A stretch of DNA of 64,000 nucleotides from Stenocarpella maydis (GCA_002270565.1 NQMI01000019.1:372001-436000), one strand, 5' to 3'; positions 45,237-59,700 are shown, numbered from the stretch's first letter. Notes: a model not told the origin generated them from the letters alone. Numbers and translations are program-made.

Positions 45237-47771
45237 TTAGCTATCGTTGAGTATAACTTTCGAGGCCCTGGACCACTCCTCCCGCATCGTCTCCACCTGG
45301 CTATCTAGGTCATCCGCCCGTGAAGCGAGATGAGCAGCCAGATCTTGGGCTCTCACACATCTCAGAAGCGTCTCCGAAGCCCCCGCAGTCGTCTCACGCC
45401 GCCGGAAGAATCTTTCGGCAGCAGCAGAACAAGAGGTGAATTCTCTCTCCAGTGCAGCCCGGCGCTCACCACTAACCACATGAATGAGGTTGCTTCTTGT
45501 AAGCTCCTGGAGCGCAGCCAGCTTCTCATCTCGGTCTGCGTGGATCGCGGCTATTAATGAGCCCGTCTTCTCAGATGACGCGATATCATGGTAACCACGG
45601 AGCAGGATCTCGGCGACCTCTGCAAGCTCGGCCGCTTGACTAACCATGGACCGGACCTCATTGCGCCCGCGTCTGAGGTTTTTAGAGTGTATGGTAACAT
45701 GTTTGAGGAGGTCCTGTATGATAGCAGCTGATGAGGACGAGATGTGCGGCGCAGGTGATGAAGGTGTCGAAGAGGCCGAGGTGGAGGCCGAGGTGGAGGC
45801 CGAGGTGGAGGCGCTGTTCTCGTCGCCACCCTGGGCGGGTGTGGATCCGAAGAGAGCTCGGTATTCTGACGGTGCGAAACAAACATGGCACGCCGGGTCC
45901 AACATTGAGATGCCCTGTACCCAGGCAAAAAGGAAGGCCCTCCATAGTGACGGAATAAATGTGCAGGCAGTCCGGCTGGGCCATGGCCGCCGACAGGCAG
46001 AGTAGATGTGCGCGACCAGGGAGTAGATACCGCAGTCATCGCCATTGGCTTGCTGTGGAAAGTCCATGTTCGGGATGACAGGCCACTTGTGCTGTGACGG
46101 TTCGCCAGTCGGCAGCCATGACATACGATGGGCAAGGGGGCCGCTGGCGAGGGCGTCACGATACAGCTCGCCGAGCTGGACATGGTGTGACGACGGGCAC
46201 GAGTCGTCCAGGTGGACCTGTCGCGCGCCGAGATCGACGCGGAGAGCAACCCAATGCTTGCCCTTGTGCCCGGATGGGGCAGTGTTCGGGACGACCAAGA
46301 CGGTATCCGTGGCTGTGAGGCTGAGAGCGGCAGAGAAACGCGTGTCTCTGACGCCAGCACTATCACCAGGACTGTTTGTGTCAATCGCTTTCAACGGTCT
46401 CAGTGCCGTTCCGTCCTGTGCGCTGATTATGGACTGGGCCGGGACAGACTGTACCGACTCGGTGCTGGATGTCACCATGAGCAGGATGGCGTCGATCAGA
46501 TCGTTGTTCAGCCATGTCCCGTGAGCAAGAAGCTCCTTGGGCATGTCGCCGAGTTTTTCCAGCGCCGCACAGCGGTCGGAGCCCCCACCGATCTGGACAG
46601 TCTTGGCGCTGGTCGTGGCTGAATCGGCGGCCGACATGGGTGAAATGACTGCAGTAGTGGACAAAGGGGGCCCGGCAGTCAGCCTGGTGGATGGCGTAAC
46701 TGGCCTGACTCGGGGCACAGCCGATGAGGGCCGAATCAGCTGCGCAATATCACCCTCGGTGCTCGCTTCAAGCACAGGCAGCAGGGGGGACTCAGGCCGG
46801 AGAACAGTTCCAGAGGAGGGAGTCTTGTCAGAGTTGAGCTCGGCCTCCGCCTCAACCCAGTCGTCGACCGTGCCCACTTGTCCACGCACGAGAGACCAGT
46901 CGTGCTCGGCTAGGCCCAAGCTAACGCTAGCGATAGGGCGGCCAACCTCCGGAGATATCATGGGTGACGAGCCGGCGCCGATTACGCTGGTCCAGTTTCC
47001 CGTACTGGAGGCGTAGCCTGTGCTAATAGCATCGCTCCTGGTGGTGTCCCACAGTGCTGGGCCCCCTGGAGATTGCTCTGAAAGGTCCAGCTCGAGCCCG
47101 ACGGGCGAGGAGCCCAGTTCCTCGGGCAGAAGGCTGTGGTCACCGGGCCATGTCTTCTTGTCCTTGCGATGGTGTTGCTGCGGATGTGGCTGTTGATCCA
47201 GAGCGTCATGGCCTTGGTGAGTCCAGGTCAGGCCAGGGTTCTGAGCGGGGCTGCTGCTCTCGGGCACGTCAGATCGGCCGTCGTTGTTGGCCCTGCCCTT
47301 GACCTGGCCATTGGGCAGCCCATCAGCCTTTATCCTCTTGGGCGCCTTGGACAACGTCGGCTGGTCGAACCCTCTCCTCTTGAGGCCGGCTCGCCTTGTT
47401 GCGTCGGGAGTGGGAGTATAAGTGTAGCCAGGCTCCTCTTGTCCTCCACCATCTCCTCCACAGTCAAGGGCGCCATCAAGCTGGTCCGAATCCTGCCTTG
47501 GCGTCGTCACAGAGCCATCGATAGTAGCGACCAAGGCTGTGGTGGCGGCCTTGACATCAGCAGGGGAGAAGCCCCGTATGCCCTTGCTCAGGGAGACAGA
47601 GGCAAAAACAGGCTGTGCCGGATCGGGACGTCTACTAGCAGAGCTAGCTGACCGACACATGGCAACGGTGGCCGAGGTCCTGACCAGCCTGTCGCGGCGG
47701 GCCATGCGCATGGCGGTGTATATGGCATCAAGGCCGGGGGCTTGGTCGTCACTGCTGGCACTCTTCATCAT
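45237..47771 (-). CDS. Ulp1-type (C48) cysteine protease domain protein
   Basis: Downstream part of a large ORF, 844 codons from the ATG at 47771. A long Ser/Pro-rich region precedes a SUMO-protease-like fold at about residues 440-600. It shows WLNNDLIDAILLMV, the catalytic His in GKHWVALRVDLG, Asp in VHLDDSCPS, Gln in MDFPQQANGDDCGI and Cys in the same DDCG. All four active-site positions are present, so the domain could cleave SUMO or ubiquitin-like conjugates. A Ser/Thr/Ala repeat (STSASTSASTSAS) encoded by a 12-bp tandem unit and a coiled-coil-like C-terminus follow. It is in the same frame as the ORF at 47787-48419, from which only a TAG separates it. Ulp1-like domains of this kind are common in fungal transposons, but no terminal repeats were found here. 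Confidence 0.7.
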   Translation of the reverse strand: MMKSASSDDQAPGLDAIYTAMRMARRDRLVRTSATVAMCRSASSASRRPDPAQPVFASVSLSKGIRGFSPADVKAATTALVATIDGSVTTPRQDSDQLDGALDCGGDGGGQEEPGYTYTPTPDATRRAGLKRRGFDQPTLSKAPKRIKADGLPNGQVKGRANNDGRSDVPESSSPAQNPGLTWTHQGHDALDQQPHPQQHHRKDKKTWPGDHSLLPEELGSSPVGLELDLSEQSPGGPALWDTTRSDAISTGYASSTGNWTSVIGAGSSPMISPEVGRPIASVSLGLAEHDWSLVRGQVGTVDDWVEAEAELNSDKTPSSGTVLRPESPLLPVLEASTEGDIAQLIRPSSAVPRVRPVTPSTRLTAGPPLSTTAVISPMSAADSATTSAKTVQIGGGSDRCAALEKLGDMPKELLAHGTWLNNDLIDAILLMVTSSTESVQSVPAQSIISAQDGTALRPLKAIDTNSPGDSAGVRDTRFSAALSLTATDTVLVVPNTAPSGHKGKHWVALRVDLGARQVHLDDSCPSSHHVQLGELYRDALASGPLAHRMSWLPTGEPSQHKWPVIPNMDFPQQANGDDCGIYSLVAHIYSACRRPWPSRTACTFIPSLWRAFLFAWVQGISMLDPACHVCFAPSEYRALFGSTPAQGGDENSASTSASTSASTSASSTPSSPAPHISSSSAAIIQDLLKHVTIHSKNLRRGRNEVRSMVSQAAELAEVAEILLRGYHDIASSEKTGSLIAAIHADRDEKLAALQELTRSNLIHVVSGERRAALEREFTSCSAAAERFFRRRETTAGASETLLRCVRAQDLAAHLASRADDLDSQVETMREEWSRASKVILNDS
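45775..45820 (+). repeat. 12-bp minisatellite in the Ulp1-like gene
   Basis: Just over three tandem copies of GAGGCCGAGGTG lie on the plus strand. On the coding strand they give the Ser-Thr-Ser-Ala repeat of the protein downstream of the protease domain. Repeat-number variation would keep the frame. Confidence 0.8.
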
Positions 47772-47786
47772 GGTGCGCCATTCGTT

Positions 47787-48419
47787 CTAGAACTTAGTGC
47801 TTGCCAGGATGGAGGAGCCGAACCAGAGGGAGAGAAGGATGCCCCACTGCCTGTTGCGCACTACGTCCCGCTGGTTGGGCATTGTGGGGATCAGGAGGCT
47901 TGCCATGACTGCCAGGCCGTCTTTCCAAGCACATCGGTCGTACTCGTTGCGGAAGACAACGCCGAGGATCTGTCGCAGTGTATCCAGGTTGAGGCCGTTC
48001 TGTTCGAGGATGGCTGAAGGGAAGTCAAAGTCCAAGTTTTCCACCTGCCTCTCTCCCCCGCGCTTCTTTGGGTCCATGGCCGTACTGCACACGGTGTGCC
48101 ACGACTCGGCCAGCTTGCGGTCCAGCTCTTCGGTTGCCTCGCGGTGGGTGGCAAGACTCTGCTGGATCTGGGCGATGGCTTCCTCCCAGCTAGGCACCGA
48201 CCTGGCGGCAGGGAAGATCGTCATGTCATCTCTGAGAGCTTTGGGCTCGCCCTCGTCATCACCGTCGCATTCGTGGTCGTGGTCGTGGTTGTCATCGGCC
48301 TTGCTCGCAGCCAACGGCGTCGAGTCCTCCAGCACCTGATCATCCCTGGCTGCCATTGGCGTAGCAGAGGCCGCCCTCATACGGACAGATGACCTAAGGC
48401 CAATCCTAAATGCCACCAA
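47787..48419 (-). CDS. Upstream half of the Ulp1-like ORF, ends at an in-frame TAG
   Basis: An ORF of 210 codons from the ATG at 48419, ending in WFGSSILASTKF and TAG (47789-47787). The frame then continues NEWRTMMKSASS without interruption into the protease ORF at 47771. The peptide has an acidic, His-rich part (ADDNHDHDHECDGDDEGE), a segment likely helical (WEEAIAQIQQSLATHREATE) and DTLRQILGVVFRNEYDRCAW. I do not recognise a domain. The two parts were probably one protein of about 1,060 residues. Further exons upstream of 48419 are possible. Confidence 0.5.
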   Translation of the reverse strand: MVAFRIGLRSSVRMRAASATPMAARDDQVLEDSTPLAASKADDNHDHDHECDGDDEGEPKALRDDMTIFPAARSVPSWEEAIAQIQQSLATHREATEELDRKLAESWHTVCSTAMDPKKRGGERQVENLDFDFPSAILEQNGLNLDTLRQILGVVFRNEYDRCAWKDGLAVMASLLIPTMPNQRDVVRNRQWGILLSLWFGSSILASTKF

Positions 48420-48756
48420 AGCAGCACGTATCAGCTACTTGCCTCGTTTAAGCTGTCGGGAGCAACCTTTGGCTCGGTCGTGGCCCCCGCAATGTGAAGG
48501 TCGACATTGACGTAGCAGTCGCGATGTTGAGGAGCAGGCAAACAGCAGGCGGCAGGCGGAAACCAGTGATGTCACGTACCTTTCGGAACTAATTGCCATT
48601 GTCGTCGGTCGCGCAGCATCTGCGGGGCATATCGTATCTTGTCTTGGGTGGTGTGCGTTGATTTGGTGACGGTTTATGTCTTCAAACGTTGTCTTGGTCT
48701 TTGGTCGGGCGATGCATTAATTAATTATTATCTAATGTGCAGCGGCAGAGCAAAAG

Positions 48757-48852
48757 AGGTACGTACCTCGGCTGGTCTCTTGGTGGGGCTGGCTTGTTCT
48801 CTTAGCGCAAAGGGTACGTACCCCGAACAAAAGGTACGTACCCCAAAGAAAA
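48757..48852. repeat. Three copies of the palindrome GGTACGTACC
   Basis: GGTACGTACC occurs three times within about 95 bp, once as the longer palindrome GAGGTACGTACCTC and twice followed by CCRAAVAAA. It lies upstream of the Ulp1-like ORF, so it could be a binding site in its promoter. It could also just be a repeat end. Confidence 0.6.
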
Positions 48853-49036
48853 AGTTGTTACCAAAGCTGGTCACATGACCCCTTTCAAGCACGCAACTTG
48901 CAGAGTCCAGCAATTACATTTGCTGAATTGCGCCCAGAATTCAATATAGATACCTGCACACCTGCCAAGCATCTAGCCGGCCATCTATACTCGTGCCGCT
49001 AAAAATATGCTACCACATGTCTTTCCACAACACCTT

Positions 49037-49721
49037 TAAAAATAGACCTTGGGGCCGCTGGCTCAATTGTCAGCCCTAGTATCTACATTCTATTGCCAGC
49101 CCGAAGCAATCGTCAACTCGCCAATCGTCAACTCGCACACCCAACGGCCCAGGGATCAGCGGAGCGGGACGTGTATCTCGCACGCTTCGCGTGCGAGATA
49201 TGCTGGCCCACTCCGCTTACAGCATAGCGTTCTGCTTATCCCCGTGCCTCTATAGCCCCTGGCTAACTAAGCAACCCAAGCACGCTCCACGCCCAATATC
49301 AACCATGCTTCTTCATTATTAACACCATAGAAACCGCTAAATGATATAAATTAACTGTTTTAAAGCAACTTGGTGATAGATTCAGTCTGTTCTGAAGGCG
49401 TCCTCTTGTTGTTTCTAGGGGGGAACCCCCTAGGACCCCCTGCCTGCGGCGCTAAGCCTGCGGCGCCTTACTACGCCCCCTTCCGGCCCGCGCCTTCCAA
49501 CGGACCATGATTTTCAACGATATGTCTTCTTAATAATTTCCTTTTAGCTAAATACTTTTAGAGGTATATCGTTATTAACCAATCCAGACTTGAGGATTTT
49601 GAACGGACTAATCTAGACTCAGATAACTTTCGGGTAATTACGCTGGGTAAGAATGCTATACGGGCCGCATATCTCGCACGCTTCGCATGCTCGATACACG
49701 CCCCGCTCCGCTGAATAACCA
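49037..49721 (+). repeat. Left arm of a large inverted repeat
   Basis: Begins TAAAAATAGACCTTGGGGCC and runs to CTGAATAACCA. Within it, 49157-49713 is bounded by inverted copies of CAGCGGAGCGGG followed by a hairpin. The hairpin arm TATCTCGCACGC and its complement are separated by TTC at about 49176-49202. The middle holds a GC-rich block with CCTGCCTGCGGCGCTAAGCC. The same sequence occurs inverted at 55160-56510. The ORF 49049-49255 is present in both arms but shows no protein motif, so I do not call it a gene. Confidence 0.8.
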
Positions 49722-52088
49722 CTTAATTGGTTGCCGTTCGAGTGATATGAAGCTTGCCGTGCCCTTACATGTATAACTTGTGCAAATCCTCTCTCTTCCT
49801 GGGTTCCTTCCGGCTGGCTCGACGGACCTGGCGGTGGATTGCGTTCTTCCCACGCTGGCAGTGTGTGTGTGGGTTTCATGCATTTGTGTTGGGGTTTGTC
49901 CGTCAAGGACGAGGGAGTCGACCTGATGCTGTGCAAGTGTAGAGCTGCCGAGAGACCCGCATGAGAGCCAACTGTAATCAACACACTGGCGTACGAGCCA
50001 TTCTCAAGTACGGGCTGCTGCGCCAAGTAGAGAGAATGCTGGGCTCAGGGCATCTGAGATAATATCCCCATTCTGGTCTTGACCCGAGTCTTGTTCGTAC
50101 TGGCACTTGTATTTCTAGCTTCCACTGCTTGTTCTGTCACTACTATGAGCAGCGCGGCAGCGCCTCAGCCGGTGTCTTGGCCGTCAACGGCGTCGCCCCC
50201 GGGCCAATTACTCTGCACTTCTCCCGTAACACCGTAACGCCGGACAGTTTGCCAAATCCGTTACCATCTATACAAATAGACAGAGCTCCCAGGTCGACAC
50301 TCGTCAGGCTGCCATCGGCCCGTCGGCACCTATGACGGTCGACAGCCGCCGCATCACCAAGTTCGTCCTGGGCCCAGACAAGATCGGCCTTAGTCTTCAT
50401 TCGAGGACGGCACCGCCAACTATGAAGCGTACCATAGCCACGAGCCCAAGAGCAGGGTCAAGGGCTCCGAGCTTATTGAGAATCTTGACCTCGAGCTCAC
50501 CCCTCATGAAGGTATCAAGGCGAACCCTCCCTTTGGCGAGACCAGCTTGGGTTGCCGGCGTCAACTCATCCTTCTTGGAGACAACACCCAATGCGCTGAA
50601 CACCGGTGCAAACAGTGCTGTAGGAACCTCTAGTCACTTTCACAGCAGGAAGTACGGACACAAGAGTTTGAGTGGGTTCATGTCAAGCCAGAAGCCTGCC
50701 GTGTACCTATAGATGGCAACAACAAGAAGCGTATGGCAAAACCACTGTTGCAGCCAAACAGTTCCCATGGAAAGCAAGCAAGCTCTCCTTGGTGACGAAG
50801 CAAGAGGGCAAAGAACCTCCGACAATTTGAAGTACTCCACATGAAAGACTGTTGAGGTGCCAGAAGCGACATATATATGTCCGAGGCCCACATCACATTG
50901 TCCAACCGGCACGCGTCAGTCGCGACGATGACGTGTCCAAGTCCGACACAATATGTGGCACGTACGAAACTGAACATGGAGACTTAGCTGGGACGAGGGT
51001 GCCCGTTGGCGTTGATACCCTCTTGAATTTGGCAAGCACCACTCAGGAAGAAATGAGGTGTAGAATGTATCTAGGCCATAGCACAGGAATGAGCAGGTGC
51101 TCAGGGCCAGTCAGCCAGCAGTAACTTGCCACTCGGGTCGCGCATGAGTGATAATACATCAGTCACGGATACGGCGGTAAGAAAGGCAGAGACAGAGCAG
51201 CACATAGCAACATCAGGCCTAGCCCTCAGGAGATATGCACTTATGGCCCCACACGACAGCAGTGAGTGACTGACTTGACTTGACTTGTGCTATGCGGTAC
51301 TTTACGGAGTAGGGTTTCTGGCTAAGATTACGACACTTCGTAATATACAAGGACGTCGATACCATGAACGAGGAGGGCCTCAGCGTGCCTCTCATGAACA
51401 ACCACCCGTTGGTGGACGGAAAAAGCTGTCCAAAATGACGCTGCCCAAGTCTCAAGGCAGCCAAGCATTGGGTGAGCCGAGATGAGGTGGCAGTTTTGAC
51501 GGTTAGAAAGTAACCCAGGGACCCTTGTGTCGCATCGCCGCCACCCAGTGAGTTACTGTACACGTCCGAAGCAACGCAAGACCAGCCAGTGCGCTTGCAG
51601 CGAGGGCACTGGGCGACATCCCGTGGCAGATTATGTTCCCGGCCCCCTTCGCACAGATAAAGAAAGAGGCCGGATGAGGCCGTGGGTCGCCAGTCGTTCG
51701 ACCCGGTAGATACAGGCATTTGCTGCCACCAACCAGATAGGGGGGCCCAGGGCGCGCCAGCAGGAGCAGATACGCACAATGCGCCCCGTTACGGGATAAA
51801 CAAAACGAGAGCGTGTCAGATGCACAACTCCAACAGAGGGATCATGGGGCATGTCAGGCCCGGTGAATATTGTGTTGTCATCAGGTACCGTCCTCCTGAA
51901 GCATGGAGGTATCAATTATGTTATCCACTCAGAACACCGTTTGCCCGTATGGTACAGAGAACCCAAAGCAGAAACCGAATCCCATAATCATCATAGTAGG
52001 CACAACCCAAAACCTTGGTGCCGATGCCGCCCCGCCTCAAACAGAAAAACAATTGTGAATCGCCAGGCAATGCCGAGTGGTGAGGAGC
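49722..52088. other. Region downstream of histone H4, no recognised gene
   Basis: Normal base composition. Several ORFs of 90-190 codons overlap on both strands (for example minus 51219-51779, plus 50332-50712) but none shows a known motif. An unrecognised gene is possible around 50130-50700. Confidence 0.35.
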
Positions 52089-54615
<2,527 letters not shown>

Positions 54616-55159
54616 GTTTTCTAACCTACTTCGCAGCGGGGGTTTCTTGATGGGTTGGTTTTTTTTGGGACGGGTCACGATTTCTTTTTAAACAGCAATG
54701 CTCGGTTGACGATGGTCATATCCACAGGGAAAGGGGATCCATGGCGTTCAGTTGCGATGCTTTCTTGGGCGGGTTGTACATTAGAATAAGCAGCTAATCG
54801 GACGCTGCCGCCGCCCGATATTGAACAGGGAAGTTGATGATCAAACTACCTCAGTGGTGCATGCTTACATGTCCTTGACTCTTGTCTTGTCTTGCTCTTT
54901 TGCCTGGCCCTGCCTGGCGTATAGGTGGTGACAATGCTGTCGGCGCGTATCCCCGGGCATGACGCGCCGCGTCTTGACCGTTCCCTATCAACAAACACAC
55001 CAAGTCCAAGGTGGCTACCCAACGTAGAACAAGGGGTGCAGGTAGTAGACAAGTGGTACAGACCGTCCGTATTCCCCCTGGCCTGGCGCTGTCTCGGTCA
55101 TAGCTACACGTGACCTTTCTGGACACGGCTCTCCACGCCCGTGGGCCTCAACACTGTTC
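54616..55159. other. H3 downstream region
   Basis: Contains the H3 3' untranslated region and a T-run near 54660. No gene is seen before the inverted repeat begins. Confidence 0.4.
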
Positions 55160-56510
55160 TCTGGTTTGTTCAGCGGAGCGGGACATGTATCAAGCATGCG
55201 AAGCGTGCGAGATATGCGGCCCGCGTAGCGTTCTTACCCAGCGTAATTACCCGAAAGTTATCTGAGTCTGGATTGGTCCGTTGAGAATCCTCGAGTCTTG
55301 ATTGGTCAATAACGATATACCTCTAAAAGTATTTAGCCGAGAGGAAATTGTTAAGAAGACATATCGTTGAAAATCGTGATCCATTATTAAAGAGGAAGGC
55401 GCGAGCCGGAAGGGGGCGTGGGCCGGAAGGGGGCGTGGTGAGGCGCCGCAGGCTTAGCGCCGCAGGCAGGGGGTCCTAGAGGGGAACCCCCTAGAAACAA
55501 CAAAAGGACGCCTTCAGAACAGACTAAATCTATCACCAAGTTGCTTTAAAACAGTTAATTCATATCATTTAGCAGTTTCTATAGTATTAATGATAAAGAG
55601 GCGTGGTTAATATAGAGCGTGCTTAGGCTGCTTAGTCAGCCAGAGGCTGCAGCCGCTAGTGCCTGCCGTAAACGGTTTGCTTCCTGCACACTACTATTCC
55701 NGCATATACCACTATTATTCTTACTTGCTATTCTTTTTTAATGAGTATTTAGCTTGATTTCTGAGTGTTTCCTGCTAACTATTTCTTTCTTCCAGTACCA
55801 AAACACCTACCCACCAACTAATAAGAGGAACACAGCCCAGGATATCAACTCTACGCTCATAAGTCTGCACGGTAATAGAGTCCGCTTACCAAAGACCACC
55901 ACCTGCAGGTGAATGGTGTACTTAAGCCGGTCGTAAGGCGCAGCAGAGATAGAGTTATGCCCTTGCCAACGAAGCCCTTGCTAACGAAGCCCTCGCCAAC
56001 GAAGCGCCTCGTCAAGGAAAAAGTCCTCACGCGCCAACCACGCACGTTCAGCATACGCAGATCCCTCCGGCTCAAAAAAGAAGCCGGCCAGGGGATTAGT
56101 TTTTCGCTTTATGCATTACTCACACCCGCAACCTTCGGGTCACGGGCGCTCAGAGGCTCAACACTATTAGCATTCATCATCTCGCCTTCTGCCGGCTATA
56201 CCACTTGGTGTTATTCCCAGGTCACGTGATCCGGCGTTCATAAGGCAGAGAGAAAGCTTCGCTCATGGTTGCCCTTTCCGCGAGCGAGAACGCTCTGAGG
56301 CATGGGGACAAGCAGAACGCTACGCCGCAAGCGGAGTGGGCCAGCATATCTCGCACGCTTCGCGTGCAAGATACACGTCCCGCTCCGCTGATCCCTGGGC
56401 CGCTGGGTGTGCGAGTTGACGATTGGCGAGTTGACGATTGCTTCGGGCTGGCAATAGAATGTAGATACTAGGGCTGACAATTGAGCCAGCGGCCCCAAGG
56501 TCTATTTTTA
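55160..56510 (-). repeat. Right arm of the large inverted repeat, with extra insert
   Basis: Inverse copy of 49037-49721, ending CCTTGGGGCC-inverse and CTATTTTTA at 56510. The copy is interrupted by about 0.55 kb without counterpart in the left arm (roughly 55640-56230), which includes the N at 55701. The insert also has a short tandem series of GCCAACGAAGCCC-type units near 55965-56015. The hairpin motif with CGGAGCGGG occurs at both of its ends (55171-55215 and about 56345-56390). A direct CCTT lies just outside each outer end of the two arms (49033-49036 and 56511-56514). Confidence 0.75.
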
Positions 56511-56720
56511 CCTTGTTCTGGCTACGGCTGATTCACTGTGCTCACTGTCGGACGCCAAGGGAGCTTCATTAACACGTGCCAGCCGTCACAGTTACGACGT
56601 CGCATATGACAACGGCAGCATTTTAGTAATTTCGTATGAATTTGTTCCATTGAAAAATCCCTCATAGTCCATACCGCCTAGGCTACCAGAAAAAACCTGC
56701 GACAATATACCGCCGCCCCC

Positions 56721-59700
56721 CTACTGCTCCATCGCATCTGCTCTCATGGGATCAAAGTGCCTCGTGGGCGCCGCTGTATATACATCGAACGAGCCCGTTC
56801 CGGCCTTCCCCAGCCTCCCCAGCACCAGCCTGGCACTCGGCGTGCTCAGATCGTCCCAGTCGCCATCTAGCAGCGCATCCTTGAGGACCGCCAGCGTTGT
56901 CTCGAAACTCATCTTTGTGAACGGGCTCACGTTGCCACGGAGGCCCATCCGGTTGAACGGCGAGAACCCGCCGTTCCTCGTCATGTGGTCTGCAATCAGG
57001 TTCAGGTGTCTGTTGTCTACGCTGATGCCGTGGCCGCCAAAGACTGCACTCAGTTCTCGTATGATATTGTTCCGCGCAGCTTCGACGCCGTAGACGGCGA
57101 GCACGGCCGCGATGTCGTTTGTCGAGATCTTGTTCGGGTTGATGTAGTCGCTGTATTTCTGCATGGCTTGCAGGTTCGCACCGGCCGTGTGTACCACTGA
57201 CGCCTCCACCTCGCCGCCGGCCCGGATGTCGAACACCTTGTCCTTGGCCACAAACGTACACTGGCCCACGCCGGGTATCTGCTGGATGAGCGTCTTTCGT
57301 ACCGCAGCCTCCACCAGGCTCAGCATGAGGATCTTGGGCACATTGATGTCATACTCCATGATGAAGTCGCACCACTCGCCTCCTGCCTCGTCGCACCGGA
57401 AATCGGTGATGCTTGGCACCTTCTCCTTGACACGACTCTCGCGAGAGCTGCCCTCGTCCTCAGATGCGACTCCCGATGTCGCCTTAACGTCCACCGGGCC
57501 ATCAGCCTCATCCGCCGGCGGACTCCCACTGAAGCCCTCATCCTCATCCTCACTGTCCAGGTCTGCCTCCTTCTCCAACCGCTGCTGAATCGCATCATCT
57601 TCGTCGTCGTTGGGGCCATACGACACCTCTTCACCGCGGTTGGCTCGCTGCTTTGCGTTGGTGGAATCGTCATCGCCGGCGTCGTCATCGTCGTTGTCGT
57701 CACCATCATCGTTGTCACCCCCCGCAGGACCGCCCACCTCACGCGAAGGATCGGCCATTTCTATGGTGCCGGACTTGGTGCCGACCTCTGGCGTCGCTGC
57801 AGTGACGCCACTGCTCTTCTTCTTGATTTCCTTCTTGATGACCTGGTGCAGCTGCCACAAAAACTTCTTCTCTACCGTGTCTAGCACGTCCGAGATGCCG
57901 ATGTTGTATGTTTCCGTGTACTCGCGTGAAGGGAAAAACTTGAGGCGTATGCGGAAGATCTTTGCTAGAGCGTAGCCAACACCTTTTCCGACTCGTTCGC
58001 TGACCGTGACCCTGTCCAAGACATGAGACAGAGGCAGGACGCTGATAGCCTTAGCGAATCTCTCACCATCGTCCGCCGACAGCTCCTCGTTGAGTACCAG
58101 AGTCATGGCCGGGGTCGAAATGTTCGCACTGGCTGTCATCAGGATTTCACGCAGTCGGGGAATACCAAGCGTGACGTTCTTGGCCGAGTGACCAGCCAGA
58201 TGGAACGTGTTCAACGTCATCTGCGTCGAAGGTTCCCCGACCGATTGCCCAGCGACAATGCCAACTGCCTCACCAGGCTCCACAAGAGACCTCAGATATT
58301 TGGCGGCTAGGATCTTCTCCACTTGCTTGCGAGGCAGGGCCTTGGGCCCCACCGCCTGCTTGTCCTCAGCCTTATCCTTCTTGTCTCTGATTAAGGCGTC
58401 TGGATTGGCCTTTATATACTCTGACATGGCCTCGTAGAATTTCTCAGAGGTGGCAAAACCATTCCGTGCTGAAACCACAGCGCAGTTGACAGGCTCTTCA
58501 GTGTTGACCATGTTAGCCTTGGCCTTCTTCACAGCGACCTTGTTCCTCTTGAGGAACTCCTCTTTATGATCGAACAAGCCCAGCGCCATGGCCTCGGTGA
58601 AGTGAGTCTGTGCCACCTGCGATTCAAAATTGCGGAGCACAAAGCCGAAGTTCGTAAGGTACTTTTGCTTCGCAATGTCGACCCCGTCCTCACCATACAG
58701 GAATTGCACCAGTGTCCCGTCCGAGTCTCGCACTGAATTGTCGTAACCAACAGTCAGGCCCTCCATGCCCTTGATCAGACACCTTTGAAGGTAACCCGAC
58801 CGAGAAGTCTTTACAGCTGTGTCGATCAAACCCTCACGGCCAGCCATGTGATGGAAGTAGTATTCCTGCGGCCTTATGCCGGTCAAGAACCGATTGACAA
58901 TATATCCGCCCGCACGGATGTCTGTGTCATATGGTCGAAAGCTCGGCAGTGATTTGCCACTGACCATGAGTGGGACTCGACGGCCCTCTAGAATTTGCTG
59001 GCCCAAGTTGCACGAAATCAAGTTGGCATTGACTAGAGAGCCTTTGGCACCAGAAGTAGTCATAGACTGCATTTGATTCTTGGGAAAGTGCTTCTCGAGG
59101 CCATTGGGCAGACACGCTTGTGTCACAGCAGTGGACAGATCGGACGAGCCCTTATTCATGAGAACGTCGAGACCCTCCTGCTTTGTGTCGTCTCGCATGA
59201 CCTCCTCCAGGCGGCTAAGGAGCTCAGGGTCCGACGGGCCTGGTTGCCGGTCGTCAAGCGTCACGTACTTGACAGCAACCCGCAGACCGATGTGAGGTGC
59301 GTCCGCCAGCGTTTGCTTCCGCTTCTCCTCTCCTTCCCGGGTCAGCCTCAGGTCGTCCATTCCGCAGGTGAACGCCCTCATATTAAGATATCTGGTCAGG
59401 AGACGACCCATGCTGCTGAGTAGCTTGCCGGCGACGGCAGGTCCGTAGACCTCATGGACGGAGTGAATGAAGCCGCCGGAACTGGGACCAAGCTGAGACT
59501 TGTCCAGAATGCCGCAGATGAATACGCCGTCTTGGAAAAGAACAGCACCTTCTTCTGAGCCCGGCCCCCACCGCGCGGCTGGGATCTGGGTCTTGCCACT
59601 CATCCACAAATCACCGCAGTTAGGCGGTTTGATATTCTTTAGGATTGTCGTGATGACTTGCTTGCCTGTCCATCGCGCTCGCGGTTTTAGAATCGCCGGA

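Noticed and set aside
45775..45820. Tandem 12-bp repeat as a possible CRISPR-like array
   Set aside because: The units are directly adjacent without spacers, lie in a coding region and come from a eukaryotic genome.
46045..47651. Several plus-strand ORFs of 130-170 codons
   Set aside because: They are antisense shadows of the GC-rich Ulp1-like coding region.
49049..49255. 68-codon ORF also found inverted at 56238-56498
   Set aside because: Its duplication follows the inverted repeat arms; the peptide has no motif and covers the hairpin sequence.
51219..51779. 186-codon minus-strand ORF as a possible gene
   Set aside because: Composition is not protein-like, there is no motif, and the overlapping plus-strand frames are equally open.
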